DNA of 64,000 bases from Pomacea canaliculata (taxonomy: Eukaryota > Mollusca > Gastropoda > Architaenioglossa > Ampullariidae), in assembly GCF_003073045.1 (NCBI RefSeq), contig NC_037599.1:5282247-5346246 (forward strand), written 5' to 3'. Positions 1 to 11,954 of this stretch are shown piece after piece (position 1 is the first letter of the stretch; every line of letters starts with the position of its first letter). The notes under the pieces are model-generated. The model did no database searches, was not told the origin of the DNA, and saw only the letters and a list, made by a program, of their open reading frames with translations. The translations under genes and the position numbers were made by a program.

Positions 1-104
1 TGACATTTGAGTGGAATGAGAACGTTGACATTATCCAGGTATGAGAACAACGATAAGAAAATATTATCAGAAGACTAATCAGATGTCAATGTTTCCGGTT
101 TTAG

Positions 105-3100
105 ACTGTCCTCCGCCGACTGCCCCGGAGTTTGGGTCTGCCGACTTTACTTCCTTGGCTCCGGGCTCGCAGGTGGATTTCTCTTGCAACAGGGGCTTCG
201 AGGTGACTGGCCCTTCATCCAGTCTATGCCTTGTCACGAGTGAATGGAATTCCTGCACCAACTTGTCAACGTGAGCTTCTTTTTCATTTTTCTATGCTAA
301 ACAGATCGTCCTACTCAGTGTGGCATGTGAATGGAAGGTGAGTCTTAAAAGACACTTTGTCCAGTTCTGAGCAGACCTTCTAAGATAAAAACCAACAGCA
401 GAACTTAAGCCAAAACCTAACGACTATATGTAGAAACCATGATGTATCCTGTGATGCACAGTTTTCTAGTCTCTGTAGAAAACCTGAATGTAAATTGTAA
501 AATGTGCACTGACTCTCTAGTCCAGCCACCTCACTCTGTATTCAAATTCCAGGTGTGGAGTGCGGTCGTCCGGGTAACATCGCCAACGGGTACGTGGAAG
601 GCACGCGCTACAGTTTTGACAACAGAGTTCGCTACTACTGCAACAAGGGGTTCAAGATTCAAGGCTCTGAAACGCTTTACTGCAATGAAAATGGTATATG
701 GGAAGGAGAAAAACCTACTTGTGCAGGTGTGTATATATGGATTGTACATTATTATATTCCGTTAATCCTTAAATCATTAAATTACCGCAATCAGAAATCA
801 CATTCTTTACATCTTAAACAACGCACGGTATGTGTGTGTGTGCACGCACGAGCAGGGGATAGGTGGGGATGGGGATGGGGTTGAGAGTTGTCGTGGTTGA
901 GACCTATGCAAATCCACACCGTACGTCTGGTTATCATCAAATTTGACACATTTTCCCAGGTTCTGTGCCTGCGGTCGCAATTATCAATCGGATATCAGAG
1001 GTTTATCTGCTCTTGGAGCTAGTAAGAACCGAGCTTTCTAGTCACAAACAGGCAGAGACTTAGTGGGCAGACAACCACTCGTCCCTTGTCCCTATCACCT
1101 CTACCCCTTACATATTGATGAACTCCTCGCAGTAACGATGATCAGACAGAACTAAGCAAAGTCGCCTTGACAGGCCGAAGAGGTTCTGAATGATGTACTT
1201 GAGGTCCTGATCATGGTTTGGGTCTGCTCTCATTGGGTCTGCTCTCATGGGGTCTGCTCTCGTTGCCTACAGAAATCACCTGCTCCCTACCCCTGTTGTC
1301 CACGAACACGGTACTGAGGATCCCGCAAACCATTTCAAGCCCAGTGAGACGGCCAGTTTCGAGTGCACACCCGGCAACAAGCTTCTGACGAACCACGACA
1401 CGGTAACGTGCCAGAAGGACGGCACGTGGGACCGTAGCGTGCCCACGTGCGATCCGCAGAAGTGCGGGGCGCCACCGTTGGTCGACCAGGGCCAGCCCGA
1501 CAGCAGCAATGAGGAGTACAACGTGGGCGAGATCCTCCGCTACAGTTGCGACATCGGGTACACGCTCGACCAAACCGGGCCCAACCCAACAGGCGCCATT
1601 TCCTGCTTACCCTCCGGCCAGTGGGAGGAGAACCTCCCCATCTGCCAGCTGGTCCGTTGCGGCGACCCACCGGTGGTCGCTCACGCCACCTACACAGGAA
1701 ATGAGAGGACCTTCCTGTCTCGCGTGACTTATTCGTGCAAGCCGGGATACAGACTGCAGGGAGACGACACGGTGGAGTGTGTAGAAGATGCAAGCTGGAG
1801 TCCTGAGCCGCCGAGTTGCACACCTTGTGAGCTGTGGAGCGCCTCCAGAGATTGTTAACGGCCAGGTAAGACGTGTCACCTACTTGTGGAATTGTGTAGC
1901 AATGACATAGACCTCAAACACGGGCTGTGCTCGACACCTACTTTTATTTCTCTTACTCTCAACCGCTAGGAACTCTTTTCTGTGACTGACCAAATCATTC
2001 TCCTAACACTGTCCATGTAATCCTAGCTAACCCCCCATACACCTGTCAGCATTCTCGCACTGTCCTCCCATATCAAGACACCCTCGTCTGGACTGCCTGT
2101 CGGTCTACACCAAGTCTCCCTAAATTTTCTTTTTCCACCTGGAAAGAACTGTTCTCTCAGTCTCCATTCTCCAGAGACATTGCCATACACATGTGAAATC
2201 TCTGTTCAGTCGTTTTTCCCATCCCACACATACATTTATTTAAATTAAAAATGTCTTTTATTATGTTTGTAAGACCTACACATAAAAACTTTACAGAAAA
2301 TCTGTTTCATGGATGTATACACTCAGACATTCAATGTTTGAGGAGTCACTTAACAGGGTAGATCGTTTTTATCTGAAGGATGTACGGTCTCAAAGATGTC
2401 ATTGCTATGTCCTCATGGTGACAAGAGTTTCGCTAAGTGTCGGCCTCCTTTGATATGAGCAGGTGGCTGGGGTGGACTACATCTTTAATGCTGTAGTTAC
2501 CTACAGCTGTAAGTCGGGCTACAAGCTGGTGGGCAACATCCGCCGCCGGTGTAACGAGAGCGGTGAGTGGGAGGGACCCGACCCTGTGTGCAAGCCGGTC
2601 AGCTGTGGCCGTCTGACCAACCCGGCCAATGGCAGGGTCCGGGCAACCGTCATCACATTCCAGGCTGAGGCCACGTACGAGTGTGACGAGGGCTACCAAT
2701 TACAGGTATGTCATTATTCAAATTTTTAGCTAGCGAAAAATATCTTTTTTATACTCCATGGGATCGCAGAAATGGTAAATAATATTAATTCTTGAAAGAT
2801 GAGCAAATTATTTACGAAAAAACAAAAATTATACAAATAATCAAAGAACCTCAGAGGTTTACTATTTTGTTGGACATTCGCGTCTGTGTCTGGAGGATGT
2901 GTGCGTGTGAGAGAGAAACTCAAAGCAATATACCTTCATCTCACATTATCTTTTCATGAATATGGAGAAACAAGTTATTTATGCTTTCTATACAGGGAGA
3001 TTCAACTCGGACGTGTGGTGAGGATGCCCAGTGGGCAGGGACAGAGCCTGTGTGTGATCCTGTCAGTTGTGGACCTGTGATTGATGTGGACTTCGGCAGC

Positions 3101-3775
3101 TACAAGGTCCCGCCCAGTACACCTTCGGCGCCAGGGTTGTGTATTCCTGCCAGAGCGGGTACCGTATGGAAGGAGAGAGCACCCTTGTTTGCCAAAGTAA
3201 CGGCATCTGGTCCGACGAAGCTCCGCAGTGCTTTCCCGTGGAATGTCCGACACCTCCAAAACTCGTGAATGGGTCAACTAAAGTTCAGGGGTTAACCTTT
3301 ACCAGCAAGGTGTGCTTCTTGTGATTTATTGCAGTTAGTTTTAGACTTTCAAACTGCGTATGTCCTAGCAAAAAGCAAACAAGAGAAGCCAAAACAAAAA
3401 CAAAAAAAGCAACAACAAATGGGAATAATTGGATATTGTATTTTCAGTCTAGATTCATGTTCTGAGTTCAGGTGCATCCATATTTTAAAAAATGTAAATA
3501 TGCCCATATATTATAATAACAAACAAAATAGAAACGCAACTAGAACCGTCTCTCTGAAAGCAAATGCATGCAGACATTCTGTTCATTGACCCATCAGTCA
3601 ATCACCTGTGCAGGTGGAGTATACATGTGACGATGGCTTTGAACTCGACGGACCCTCGGAGCGCACGTGCGGCGCGGACGCGGCTTGGACTGAATCTGAC
3701 CCCGAGTGCCGACCCGTCATGTGCGAGCCACCGCCGCCTCTAGACAACGGCATCTACGAGTACAAGGATCTGAAG
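105..3775 (+). CDS. CCP exons 1-6 of the SVEP1-like gene
   Basis: Exons 105-270 and 553-726 each hold one CCP (starting [11 protein letters not shown] and ECGRPGN). Exon 1273-1865 holds three whole CCPs and the first half of a fourth. Exons 2463-2705, 2996-3309 and 3614-3775 break CCPs in the middle at phase 0, just before the strand carrying the second Cys (for example NGQ then [20 protein letters not shown] then VEYTC). Frame breaks are seen near 1292 (one base missing), 1824 (one extra) and 3113 (one missing). Exon 105-270 is also one base off the phase needed to join 553-726, and its last module lacks the usual W-to-C spacing. The two indels in 1273-1865 cancel, so the exon keeps its expected length class. 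Confidence 0.75.
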
Positions 3776-6700
3776 GTATGAGGTTAGAAGAGTGTGGTGG
3801 GGTGGGCAGAAGTCGAGGGAAGTGTAACTGCCAGAGGCTTGTGCATGTCGCCTTTACTTCACTCCTTACAGTTGGCGGCGTGAATCAGGTAAAGACAATG
3901 TGAGCATTCTGAAATACACCATCCGAAGACAGCTTTAAATAATTAAAGGTGTGCTTTCTAAGCTGAACGGAACTCGTCAGCAGAGACATTGATGTTGAAA
4001 TATTCTCTTAGTGGTCTCGAAAGTTGTTCTTAATTAAACACCTGTGGGTCCTTTACCTTACATAGTTTCGGAATCTTATCGTGTTATCTACACCGATCCT
4101 TTAAAGATGAGCAAAATTTATAGGAACAGAAATAAAATATGGGGACATGATGATATGATGATGACGATGATAGTGAGTATGATCATACGATTTATGGGCG
4201 CATCTTTTATGCAAAGTTAGTTGCGAATGGTCATGCAGCCAAGCCCTAGGTTCCTGGCATATGTGTCTGCAGGTTGGGTCCATACTCCGCTACATCTGTA
4301 ACAGCGGCTACGCCCTCAAAGGCGACGAGGTCAGGCGTTGTCTAGAGGATCTTTCTCTCAGTGGTAGGGAGCCTTTCTGCGAGCGCATCACGTGCCCAAA
4401 GCCGGAACCTCTAGAAAACGGACTTCTAATCCTCTCTGATACCACACTGGTCATGGGCACCACCGCCAGGTACAGATGTAACGAAGGCTACCTGCTTCAG
4501 GGAGAAGAATCCCGAACGTGTGGCAACAACAGCCAGTTCAGCGGCTCGACGCCATCTTGTAATATCGTCGAGTGCCCCAGCCAACCAGACGTGATCGCCA
4601 ACGGGCAGGTGACGGGAAGCAGTTTCACTTTCGGCTCCATCATTAGCTACACGCGTGCAACGAGGGCTACCGGCTGGAAGGCGTGGATAGGAGAGCGTGT
4701 CGCGCAGACGGGAGTTGGGATCAACCAGTCCCGTCTGTCTCATCGTTGAATGTCCACCCGTGCGAATATCATTCGGCTCTGCGTCCACATCTCAGCGAAC
4801 TTTTGGCACTAACGTCACCTTCAGTTGCCAGGATGGCTACAAAGTACGGGGCCTTCGGGAACTTACTTGCATGGCCAGCGGCAGGTGGAGCGGAAGCTTT
4901 CCTACCTGCACCAAGATCACCTGTCCGTTACCCCGTCTCCTTGAAAACGGACGATTTCGGCTAGTGAACGACACTTACTTGCGTTACCAATGCAACAATG
5001 GCTATCGTCTTGAGGGAAGCGAGGATGCCTTTTGTTCCCTCGAAGAGCAGTGGGAACCTGCTCTTCCAGTCTGTAGAATAGTCACGTGCGAGGATCTGTC
5101 GTCAGCAGTTTTGCCGTACGGCCGCGTAATTTTCACGTTAGCAAACTTTGGCACCACCGTTCGCTACACCTGTGAGCCAGGGTACCAGCTGATTGGTGTC
5201 AGCTCGCGCAGATGCAGCGCTAGTGGAGAGTGGGAAGGGAAACAGCCATATGCCAGCCCGTTTCCTGCCTTTCCCCGGGCAGCCTTCTAAACGGCGCCAT
5301 TAGCGGCACAAATTTCTCATACAAAGCGGAAGTGACATACGAGTGCAAAGAGGGCTACAACATCGTCGGACCGGCCACGAGAACATGCCAGGAGAATAGG
5401 CTATGGACAGGAACGACACCCAGATGTGAAATCGTGGTCTGCCCAAACTTGGAGAAGATCGATGATGGGGTGGTAGCGGTTGTCTCCAACACTTTCGGTG
5501 GAACAGTAAGGTATTCATGCTTGTCGGGCTTCTTTCTACGAGGAAATATAGAGCGAACCTGCCTGGCCACCGGTCAATGGTCAGGGACGACCCCAGAGTG
5601 TGTGCGCTCTGTCTGTCCAGCGCCGGCAGCCATCGAAAATGGGTTCATCCTGGGCGCTGACTACGGCATCGGGCGCACGATCCAGTTCTTCTGCAATGAA
5701 GGCTACAGAACCCTTGGGGTCACCGTGTCTACGTGCCTGCCCAACCTCATGTGGAGCTCCGGCACGCCCTCCTGCGAACGTGTGCTCTGCCCCGAGCTTG
5801 GGCCCGTGCTGTACGGGAGGATCGTGGGCGACGGGAGGCGCTTCGAGGATAAAGTACTTTACGAGTGCGAGGAAGGCTACGAAGTAATGGGGGACGACAT
5901 GCGCCAGTGCCAGGCTGACGGTACATGGTCTGGAGACAACCCCGAGTGCTCTGCCGTCTCTTGTGGGCTCCCACCAATTCTCGCCAACGCCATCCCTGAT
6001 CTGTCTAACGGAACTATGTTTCCGGCGCTCATCCGCTACGCATGCGACCTTGGCTACGTTGCTAGGGGAAACCCGCAGTCTGCGTGCCTGAGTAATGCCA
6101 CATGGTCATTCTTAAACTTCATGTGCGAACTTGCATCCTGCTCAGATGTGCCAGACGAAGCTCTTCCTAACGGGATTATTGAGCGGAGCATCAGCTCGCA
6201 TAGCGTGAAGAAAGTCTTCACCTTCAACGACGTAATCCGCTTCTCCTGCCACGAAGGTTTCCGTCTTGAAGGCAGCGAACAGCGCCACCTGCCAGGCCGA
6301 TGGCACCTGGAGCTCATCGACACCTAGGTGTGTGGCTATCACTTGTTCCGAGCCCTCAGCCATAGCTAACGGGTCTCTTCTCGTGAAAGGATACGACTAT
6401 GGCAGCACGGCTGTCTACGAGTGTCACACAGGGTACCGAGTAACTGGTGATGGAGTTCTTGTTTGCTCGGGTGACGGCCAGTGGAGTGGCAACAGTGCGT
6501 GTGAGCTAGTCACCTGCAACGCACCCGCACTGACTATTCCTAACGGGCGGCTTTTGTTGCCACGGGTGTCTTACGACTACAAAGACCAGGCCGTTTACGA
6601 ATGCGATGTTGGCTACGAGACTGTAGGAGCTTCAGTTCTCACCTGCGGAGCGGACGGCTCCTTCGTTTCTCTGCCACCCACCTGTGCTAAGATAAAGTGC

Positions 6701-9700
6701 CCCCCTCCCGATCCTCCCACTAACGGTAATCTGCAGGTGGAGGAGGACGTTTTGGTCTATTCTTGCCTCCCCGGCTACCAGCTCCAGGGACAGGCACGTC
6801 GCAGCTGTCTCCCTACCGGCGTTTGGGATGGTCAGGCTGCGGTGTGCATTGCCAAGACCTGCCCGACCCCTGGCCCAATCTCCGACGGTTACATGGATGG
6901 AAAAGAGACCACCTACGGAAGTGACATTAATTACTTTTGCAACGACGGTTTCCGCTTGGTCGGAACGGCGCGGCTCAGCTGCCTTGCAACGGCCATGTGG
7001 AGCGCAGAGTTTCCCACGTGTGAAAAGGTCAGCTGCGGTCCCGTGCGCCCCGTGGAATACGGAACGGTCGTGGGAACTTCATTCCTGTATCAAGACGTCG
7101 TTACATACCAGTGCGAGCAGGGCTTTTCCTTCACTGGCCACCGCGTGCGCACATGTCTGGCAAACAGCTCGTGGTCCGGAGAAGACCCCGTCTGTAAAGA
7201 GATTCTTTGCCCGGACCCTCCTGACATTGAATACAGCGAAAATGATGCCAGTGACGACGAAAACGCAAACTTCGGCCTCGACGTTGTCGTGGAATACACG
7301 TGTGACGAAGGGTACCAGCTGACGGGATCTACCAGTCCATCACATGTCAGGAGAATGGCACGTGGTCACAGCCATTTCCAGTCTGCGTGCCGGTCTCCTG
7401 CCCAGCCTTGACGGCTCCAGACAACGGGCACGTGACCGGAGATGACATCATATTTGGGTCAAAGCTTATATTCTCTTGCAACCGCGGTTACCGGCTGGAT
7501 GGGAGCGAGACTCTGACGTGCGCTGCTGATGCATCATGGGATCAACAGCCCCCGACGTGTCGACAGATAGTCTGCGCATCCCCGGAAATACCGAACGGCT
7601 CCGCGCGGATTTCAGAATCCTCTGAAAACACGCTTGCACCCCTCACTTTCCTGCCGGGACAGACGGTAGTTTTCACCTGTCTTCTCGGCTTTCGTTTAAA
7701 GGGAAGCACCGAGTCCACCTGCACCGAGGACGGTGTTTGGAGCAACTTACCACCAGCATGCGAACGAGTGGCGTGCGCGGCACCTCCTCGGGTGGACAAC
7801 TCCTTACCCATGAGCGACATCGTGTCCTTCGCTGGCAGCTCAATAACGTATGCCTGCCAAGCAGGATACGATCTTCAAGGGGAGGCAACCATCGCCTGCG
7901 GCAACGATGGGGAGTGGGAAGGGGTTGCTCCGACATGCGTGGACATGACGTGTGGGTGGCCCCCTAACGTCCTGAACGCAGTGGTGGATAGATCGGAGCC
8001 CGAAACTGCCGCCGGTCAATTCGTCACCTACACGTGCGAGCAAGGTTTCTCCATGGCGGACGAACACAACGGGGTGGTTCCGTGTCTGAGGGGTGGAGAG
8101 TGGGGACAGGATCTGCCGCGCTGCGAGCACGTTGACTGCGGCCCACCGCCGGTGCCGTTCTTTGCGTCCGTCACAGTCAAAGGAACCACGGCGGGCAGCA
8201 CCGCTCATGTCGCGTGCAACCCCGGTTACCTCCACCCGGATGGGCAGAAAGTTCTCGACGTGGTTTGTGACATCAGCGGCAGGTGGGCAGGATCAGAAGG
8301 TGCCGTGTGCATCCCCAGGGACTGCGGGCCTGTACCCACCTTGGAGAACAGCGCACCCGTTGGTAACGTGAACACGACGTTTGGACAGCAGGTGACGTAC
8401 CAGTGTCGTTCTGGCTACGTGCTGAGTGGAAACCCCACGCTGAGGTGCGGGTCGAACGGTCAGTGGGAGGGAGCCCTACCAGCCTGCAACGTCATTTCCT
8501 GTGGATCCCCTCCGACTAGCCTACGGTTCACAGGAACAAACTTCACCCTGGGCGGTGTAGTGATCCTGACGTGTCCCAGCGGGTCGCAAATAAATGGACC
8601 CTCAAAACTCACTTGCGGCCAAGATGGTAGCTGGAGTCCAGAACCTGGAACATGTCAAGGTGAGAAAACAGCAAACTCTAACTGATCAGTATTAAAATCG
8701 TGCGTTCACTGTTCACAAAATGCAAAAAAAAAATTAAAAAAAAAACACAAAAAAACAACAAACAAACACAAAAAACAACAACAAAAGTTTCGGTAAAAAC
8801 GTTATAACTTGAAATGACTTGATATCGGAGCAATGTCGTAAAAATATGATTGGTAATGACAAAACTAATATGATTAACGCCTATTAGTTAGAAAAGAGAT
8901 AAATAACAACGAGGATAAAAATGCATAAAATATGGAGAAGTAACAAAAATATTTGATACAATTATTTACAGAAATAACATGTGGTGCCTTGCCTCTGTCG
9001 GAAAACGTCCGTGTTTTGAGCGGAAGTGGCCGAGCTGGCACCGCAGTTGGCAACATCGTTCAACTCTCCTGTGCTCAAGGCTTCAGGCTACAGGGTGACT
9101 CCATTGTGACGTGTTTGACAGGAGGAATATGGAGTTCAACACCCCTACCTGTCTGCTTGATAGAGGTATTTCTGTTGTTATAAAACACAGATAAAACAAC
9201 GGTCGCTAGACTACAGTTCTTCCGTGCAAAGTGCATGCATAATTTTGGGTAGTAGACATACATCGAAAGTAGATAAACCTGACACTAGATGAATCATAAT
9301 AATCTTGATTTATATAGCTTTACCCCATCATCAAAGGCAAGCTCAAAGCGCCGCACAAAATAGAAAACTCTCACCTGGCTTTAAAACCAGAATTCATTGT
9401 GAGCCCTGTGATAATTTTCATCAGCAACAAAAATATCTTCAGGAAAGATGAGTCACAGCTGTTCAGGAATATGTTTGTGACTGAAAGACAACACACTGTA
9501 AACAATATTTTTAGAGGATGCATGAAGTGTTTTGTTGATCCTCAGACCCTGACTCAATGTGCTCTGGCACAGTCAACCTGCCAAATGCCATGTCACCGCC
9601 ACAAGGTCACGTGCCTGGAGAGACAGTAGCAGTAACGTGTCGTCCCGGCTACATACCGGAGGGCGACATGACGTCACTGTGCCAGAATAATAGGACCTGG

Positions 9701-11954
9701 GCGACACCTAGTGGAGCTTGTGTTCGTAAGTTTGTTAAGACTAGACGGCTGAAATGTCAGATAACAATATCTAAACTGAGAAAACTGTGTGACAAGTGTG
9801 CAAACTGCGTGTCACTGTCAATTTTATTTGTGAAAAGTGAGGAATGGCATGCAAACAGTTTTGCACCTAAGTACACTGTGTTGACGGTTGGAGGTTGATG
9901 TCAGGGTTGTCCTGTGGACCGCCACCTGTTGAAGACGCCACCAGCGTGAAAGTTCTGGGCCGATCTCAACTGTACGGAGAGAGAGTCATGTTCATGTGTA
10001 GACCTGGTCTGTCGCCCACACGAAATCCCACCTGCCCTCACCTGTACAGAGAGTGGAGAATGGGACGGTGTAGCTGCTTGTGCAGGTAAGACGTGTGTGT
10101 GTGTGTGTGCTCGTTTATAAGTGCATGCGTGTGTCCATCGCCTTATTCTGTGTGCGTGTATGTAATGTCAGCCACTTTGAAAAAATAACTACCTCAGTGA
10201 CGTCATGATCTTGGATACAAACTATAATATGATTGGTACATGGTTATTTGCAATTAATCCTGAAAGTAACTGTGTAATACGGCTATAAAGACTAGCTCCT
10301 GATTTCGTAAATAAAGAATTGTCGTTGTCATTGTCCAAAAAAAAAAAAAATAAATAAATAAATAAAGAATCAAAATCACGGCCATCTTGCTTCATCGTGT
10401 TTGAGGAAGCATCATAGGCAAGGGGAGACAACGTCAGTATGCTGTGGAAACCGCACACCGGAAGTCTCGTTTTCATGCTCGTTTTCTTTCTTGTTCAGCG
10501 ATGTGCAAGTTCCAGTGTCAGAATGGCGCCAGGTGCGTGTCCCTGAACAAATGCAAGTGCATGCCGGGATACGCGGGGATTCAGTGCCATCTCCGTATGT
10601 ACCAGCGTTTGTGTTTGTCTGAATGATTACACAACCGTCACGATTTTTCATTTAAAAAATTTAATTCATTGACTTAGGTTGATAAATAACTCTTAATTAT
10701 GCAATGGTGAGTAGCAAGTGTGCTGTACGAGTCACATGAAGAAGTTAAGGAGGTCAGCGGATTTGTGCCATAAATTTCAGAAGTTGTTTATCCATGACAA
10801 CAGATTGCAAGGTTTCACTCAGTGCTGCTGTTTGTTCTCTTGCAGCCATTTGTGTCTTGCCATGCTTGAATGGCGGCAGGTGTGACGGGCCGTACAGCTG
10901 TCAGTGTCCGCAGGGCTATCGGGGAGTCCGCTGCCAGGAAGGTAAGTGCTGGTCTCCGTGTGTACCTTGACATGTAGGTGTGAACTTAAAAAGGTGAGTG
11001 CTGGTAGACACAAGGCGTGCACCATGCTTTTTGAACATATGGAAAAATACAGCAATCATTCAAACTGTTGTGAACATAACGAACAAGTACAAGTAATCAT
11101 TTAGGCACTAATGTGCATGTCTTTGTGTGAGTGAGAGAGAGAAAAGAAATGCTGACATGTCTCTGTACAGATGATGATTAATTAACAACTTTTATCTATT
11201 AATAATTAACAATTAATTAGTACCTGGTAACTTTATTAATATGACATTAACAGTCACTAATTAGTTTATTGTTTACGTCCAGCTATATGCTCCAAACCGT
11301 GTCAACATGGAGGTCGCTGCATATCGCCCAATCGCTGTCAATGTATCCACGGTTATCAGCCTCCATTTTGCGAGACGTAAGTGGCCGTTAGGGATGTCAA
11401 GGCCCCCAAGTCATGGCAGCCTGCCTGTGATATTTACCGTGTTTAAAAATTCTGAACTTTTACTTTTTTCAAACTGTTTTAGTCATTTCTGTTTTCTTTG
11501 TAAGTTATTTTTTCACTGTTTTCTGAAGTTGACTGTTTGACACTTTAGTTTGTAAGTTGTTTTGTGAACAAATAGTTTTACTTTAGTTTTTGGTCCTTCT
11601 TCCTAACTTCGACATTTGCACTGTAGAGGAGTGGGCAGTACTGGGGAATATTGGGTAGCAGTGGATGAAAGGGATGAGATGGGGGAAGAGCCTGTGGCTG
11701 GTGTGTGAGAAGGGTCACTGATCCGTAATGCCTCAGGTGTTGCTGTTGTTGGTGTCCTCTCCCAGTTATCCTCTCGGATTCAGGTTTGCAATGGATACAT
11801 ATTATACTGGTGGCCGGCTCCATCTCTTGTACTGTTTATATATTCTAAACTGTTTTTTAATCAAGCGTTTTCACTTCAACAACGTTTGCTTGTTTATTCT
11901 TATTATTTATTCTTTTATTGCAGATTTCGGTTTCCTGAAGTCCAAGCCAGCTGA
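105..11954 (+). CDS. SVEP1: SVEP1/Polydom-like CCP and EGF protein, 3' part of gene (5' end outside window)
   Basis: Fourteen exons can be traced: 105-270, 553-726, 1273-1865, 2463-2705, 2996-3309, 3614-3775, 4273-8659, 8972-9165, 9546-9725, 9905-10085, 10499-10594, 10846-10941, 11283-11376 and 11924-11954 (stop TGA 11952-11954). They encode about 37 CCP modules (four Cys, a late Trp, G-Y/F after the second Cys), then three EGF modules and a short tail ending [10 protein letters not shown] long CCP array closed by three EGFs and no membrane helix is the known C-terminal architecture of SVEP1/Polydom, a secreted matrix protein; CSMD proteins instead end in a transmembrane segment. The start, and any VWA, HYR or pentraxin domains, lie upstream of the window. 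Single-module exons are mostly phase 1-1. At least nine 1-2 base indels interrupt the frame; see the findings. Confidence 0.75.
727..4272 (+). other. Introns between the 5' CCP exons
   Basis: Introns 727-1272, 1866-2462, 2706-2995, 3310-3613 and 3776-4272 contain no gene or clear transposon that I can see. The intron before exon 1273 ends in three tandem copies of a 15-base unit (gggtctgctctcatt type, about 1225-1269) that run into the splice acceptor and triple its pyrimidine-rich tract. A GT tract lies at 832-842. Confidence 0.5.
4273..8659 (+). CDS. Giant exon with 24 uninterrupted CCP modules
   Basis: After the acceptor at 4272 the exon completes a CCP begun in exon 3614-3775, then encodes 24 consecutive CCPs of about 55-65 residues with no intron until the donor at 8660. 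First and last modules start [11 protein letters not shown] and [13 protein letters not shown]. Almost every module keeps Cys1, Cys2 (Y-x-C), Cys3, W and Cys4; the glycine-tyrosine pair after Cys2 is also conserved. Module 17 has an acidic insert ([12 protein letters not shown], about 7238-7273). Five frame breaks occur: 4652-4655 (two extra bases), 4733 (one missing), 5247 (one missing), 6285 (one extra) and 7338 (one missing). They sum to zero, and the exon length of 4,387 fits the phases of its two boundaries. Confidence 0.8.
8972..10085 (+). CDS. Last three CCP exons of the SVEP1-like gene
   Basis: Exons 8972-9165, 9546-9725 and 9905-10085 each encode one CCP (starting [17 protein letters not shown] and SCGPPPVED). 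The middle one has exact phase 1-1 length. The first ends at a GAG followed by gtattt in the wrong phase for its neighbour, so a one-base error or another donor is likely. The last is one base too long: its C-terminal part ([11 protein letters not shown]) is in a different frame from the start, with the shift somewhere between about 10010 and 10040. The module at 9546 is atypical: its first Cys is preceded by DPDS and the Trp-to-Cys segment is TWATPSGAC. Confidence 0.7.
9166..9545. repeat. Intron with a possible SINE-like fragment
   Basis: Around 9296-9362 the intron contains tttatatagctttacccc followed by aaggcaagctcaaagcgc. This resembles a conserved segment I associate with dispersed short repeats in marine invertebrate genomes. 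No poly(A) tail or target duplication was found, so the identity is a guess from pattern memory. Confidence 0.25.
10086..10498. other. Intron with GT microsatellite and A-rich/AAAT tract
   Basis: A (GT)n tract opens the intron (about 10094-10109). At 10336-10366 an A-run passes into (TAAA)n, preceded by ataaagaattgtcgttgtc. That could be the tail of a short retroelement, but no other element boundary is visible. Confidence 0.4.
10499..11376 (+). CDS. Three EGF-module exons of the SVEP1-like gene
   Basis: Exons 10499-10594, 10846-10941 and 11283-11376 each encode one EGF module with six cysteines. The modules are [13 protein letters not shown]...[25 protein letters not shown]...[12 protein letters not shown] and [13 protein letters not shown]...[12 protein letters not shown]. 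The C-x-C-x-x-G-Y pattern near the end of each is the EGF hallmark. None has the D-x-D/N-E calcium-binding signature, so they look like non-calcium EGFs. The first two are exact phase 1-1 exons of 96 bases; the third ends in phase 2 to meet the terminal exon. Three tandem EGFs after the CCP array match the C-terminus of SVEP1. Confidence 0.8.
11924..11954 (+). CDS. Terminal coding exon of the SVEP1-like gene
   Basis: A short last exon follows the acceptor ttttattgcag. It completes a Thr codon with the phase-2 end of the EGF exon and adds FRFPEVQAS before TGA at 11952-11954. The reading frame and phase match the preceding exon exactly. There is no hydrophobic tail, so the product ends as a soluble or matrix-bound protein. 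The 3' UTR follows. Confidence 0.65.

Noticed and set aside
1335..1823. Antisense 162-codon frame over CCP exons
   Set aside because: Shadow of the GC-rich CCP coding strand. The same applies to antisense frames at 7542-7936 and 7840-8235.
4426..4788. Possible overlapping antisense gene in the giant CCP exon
   Set aside because: No domain and no regulatory context; it is explained by the complement of CCP coding sequence.
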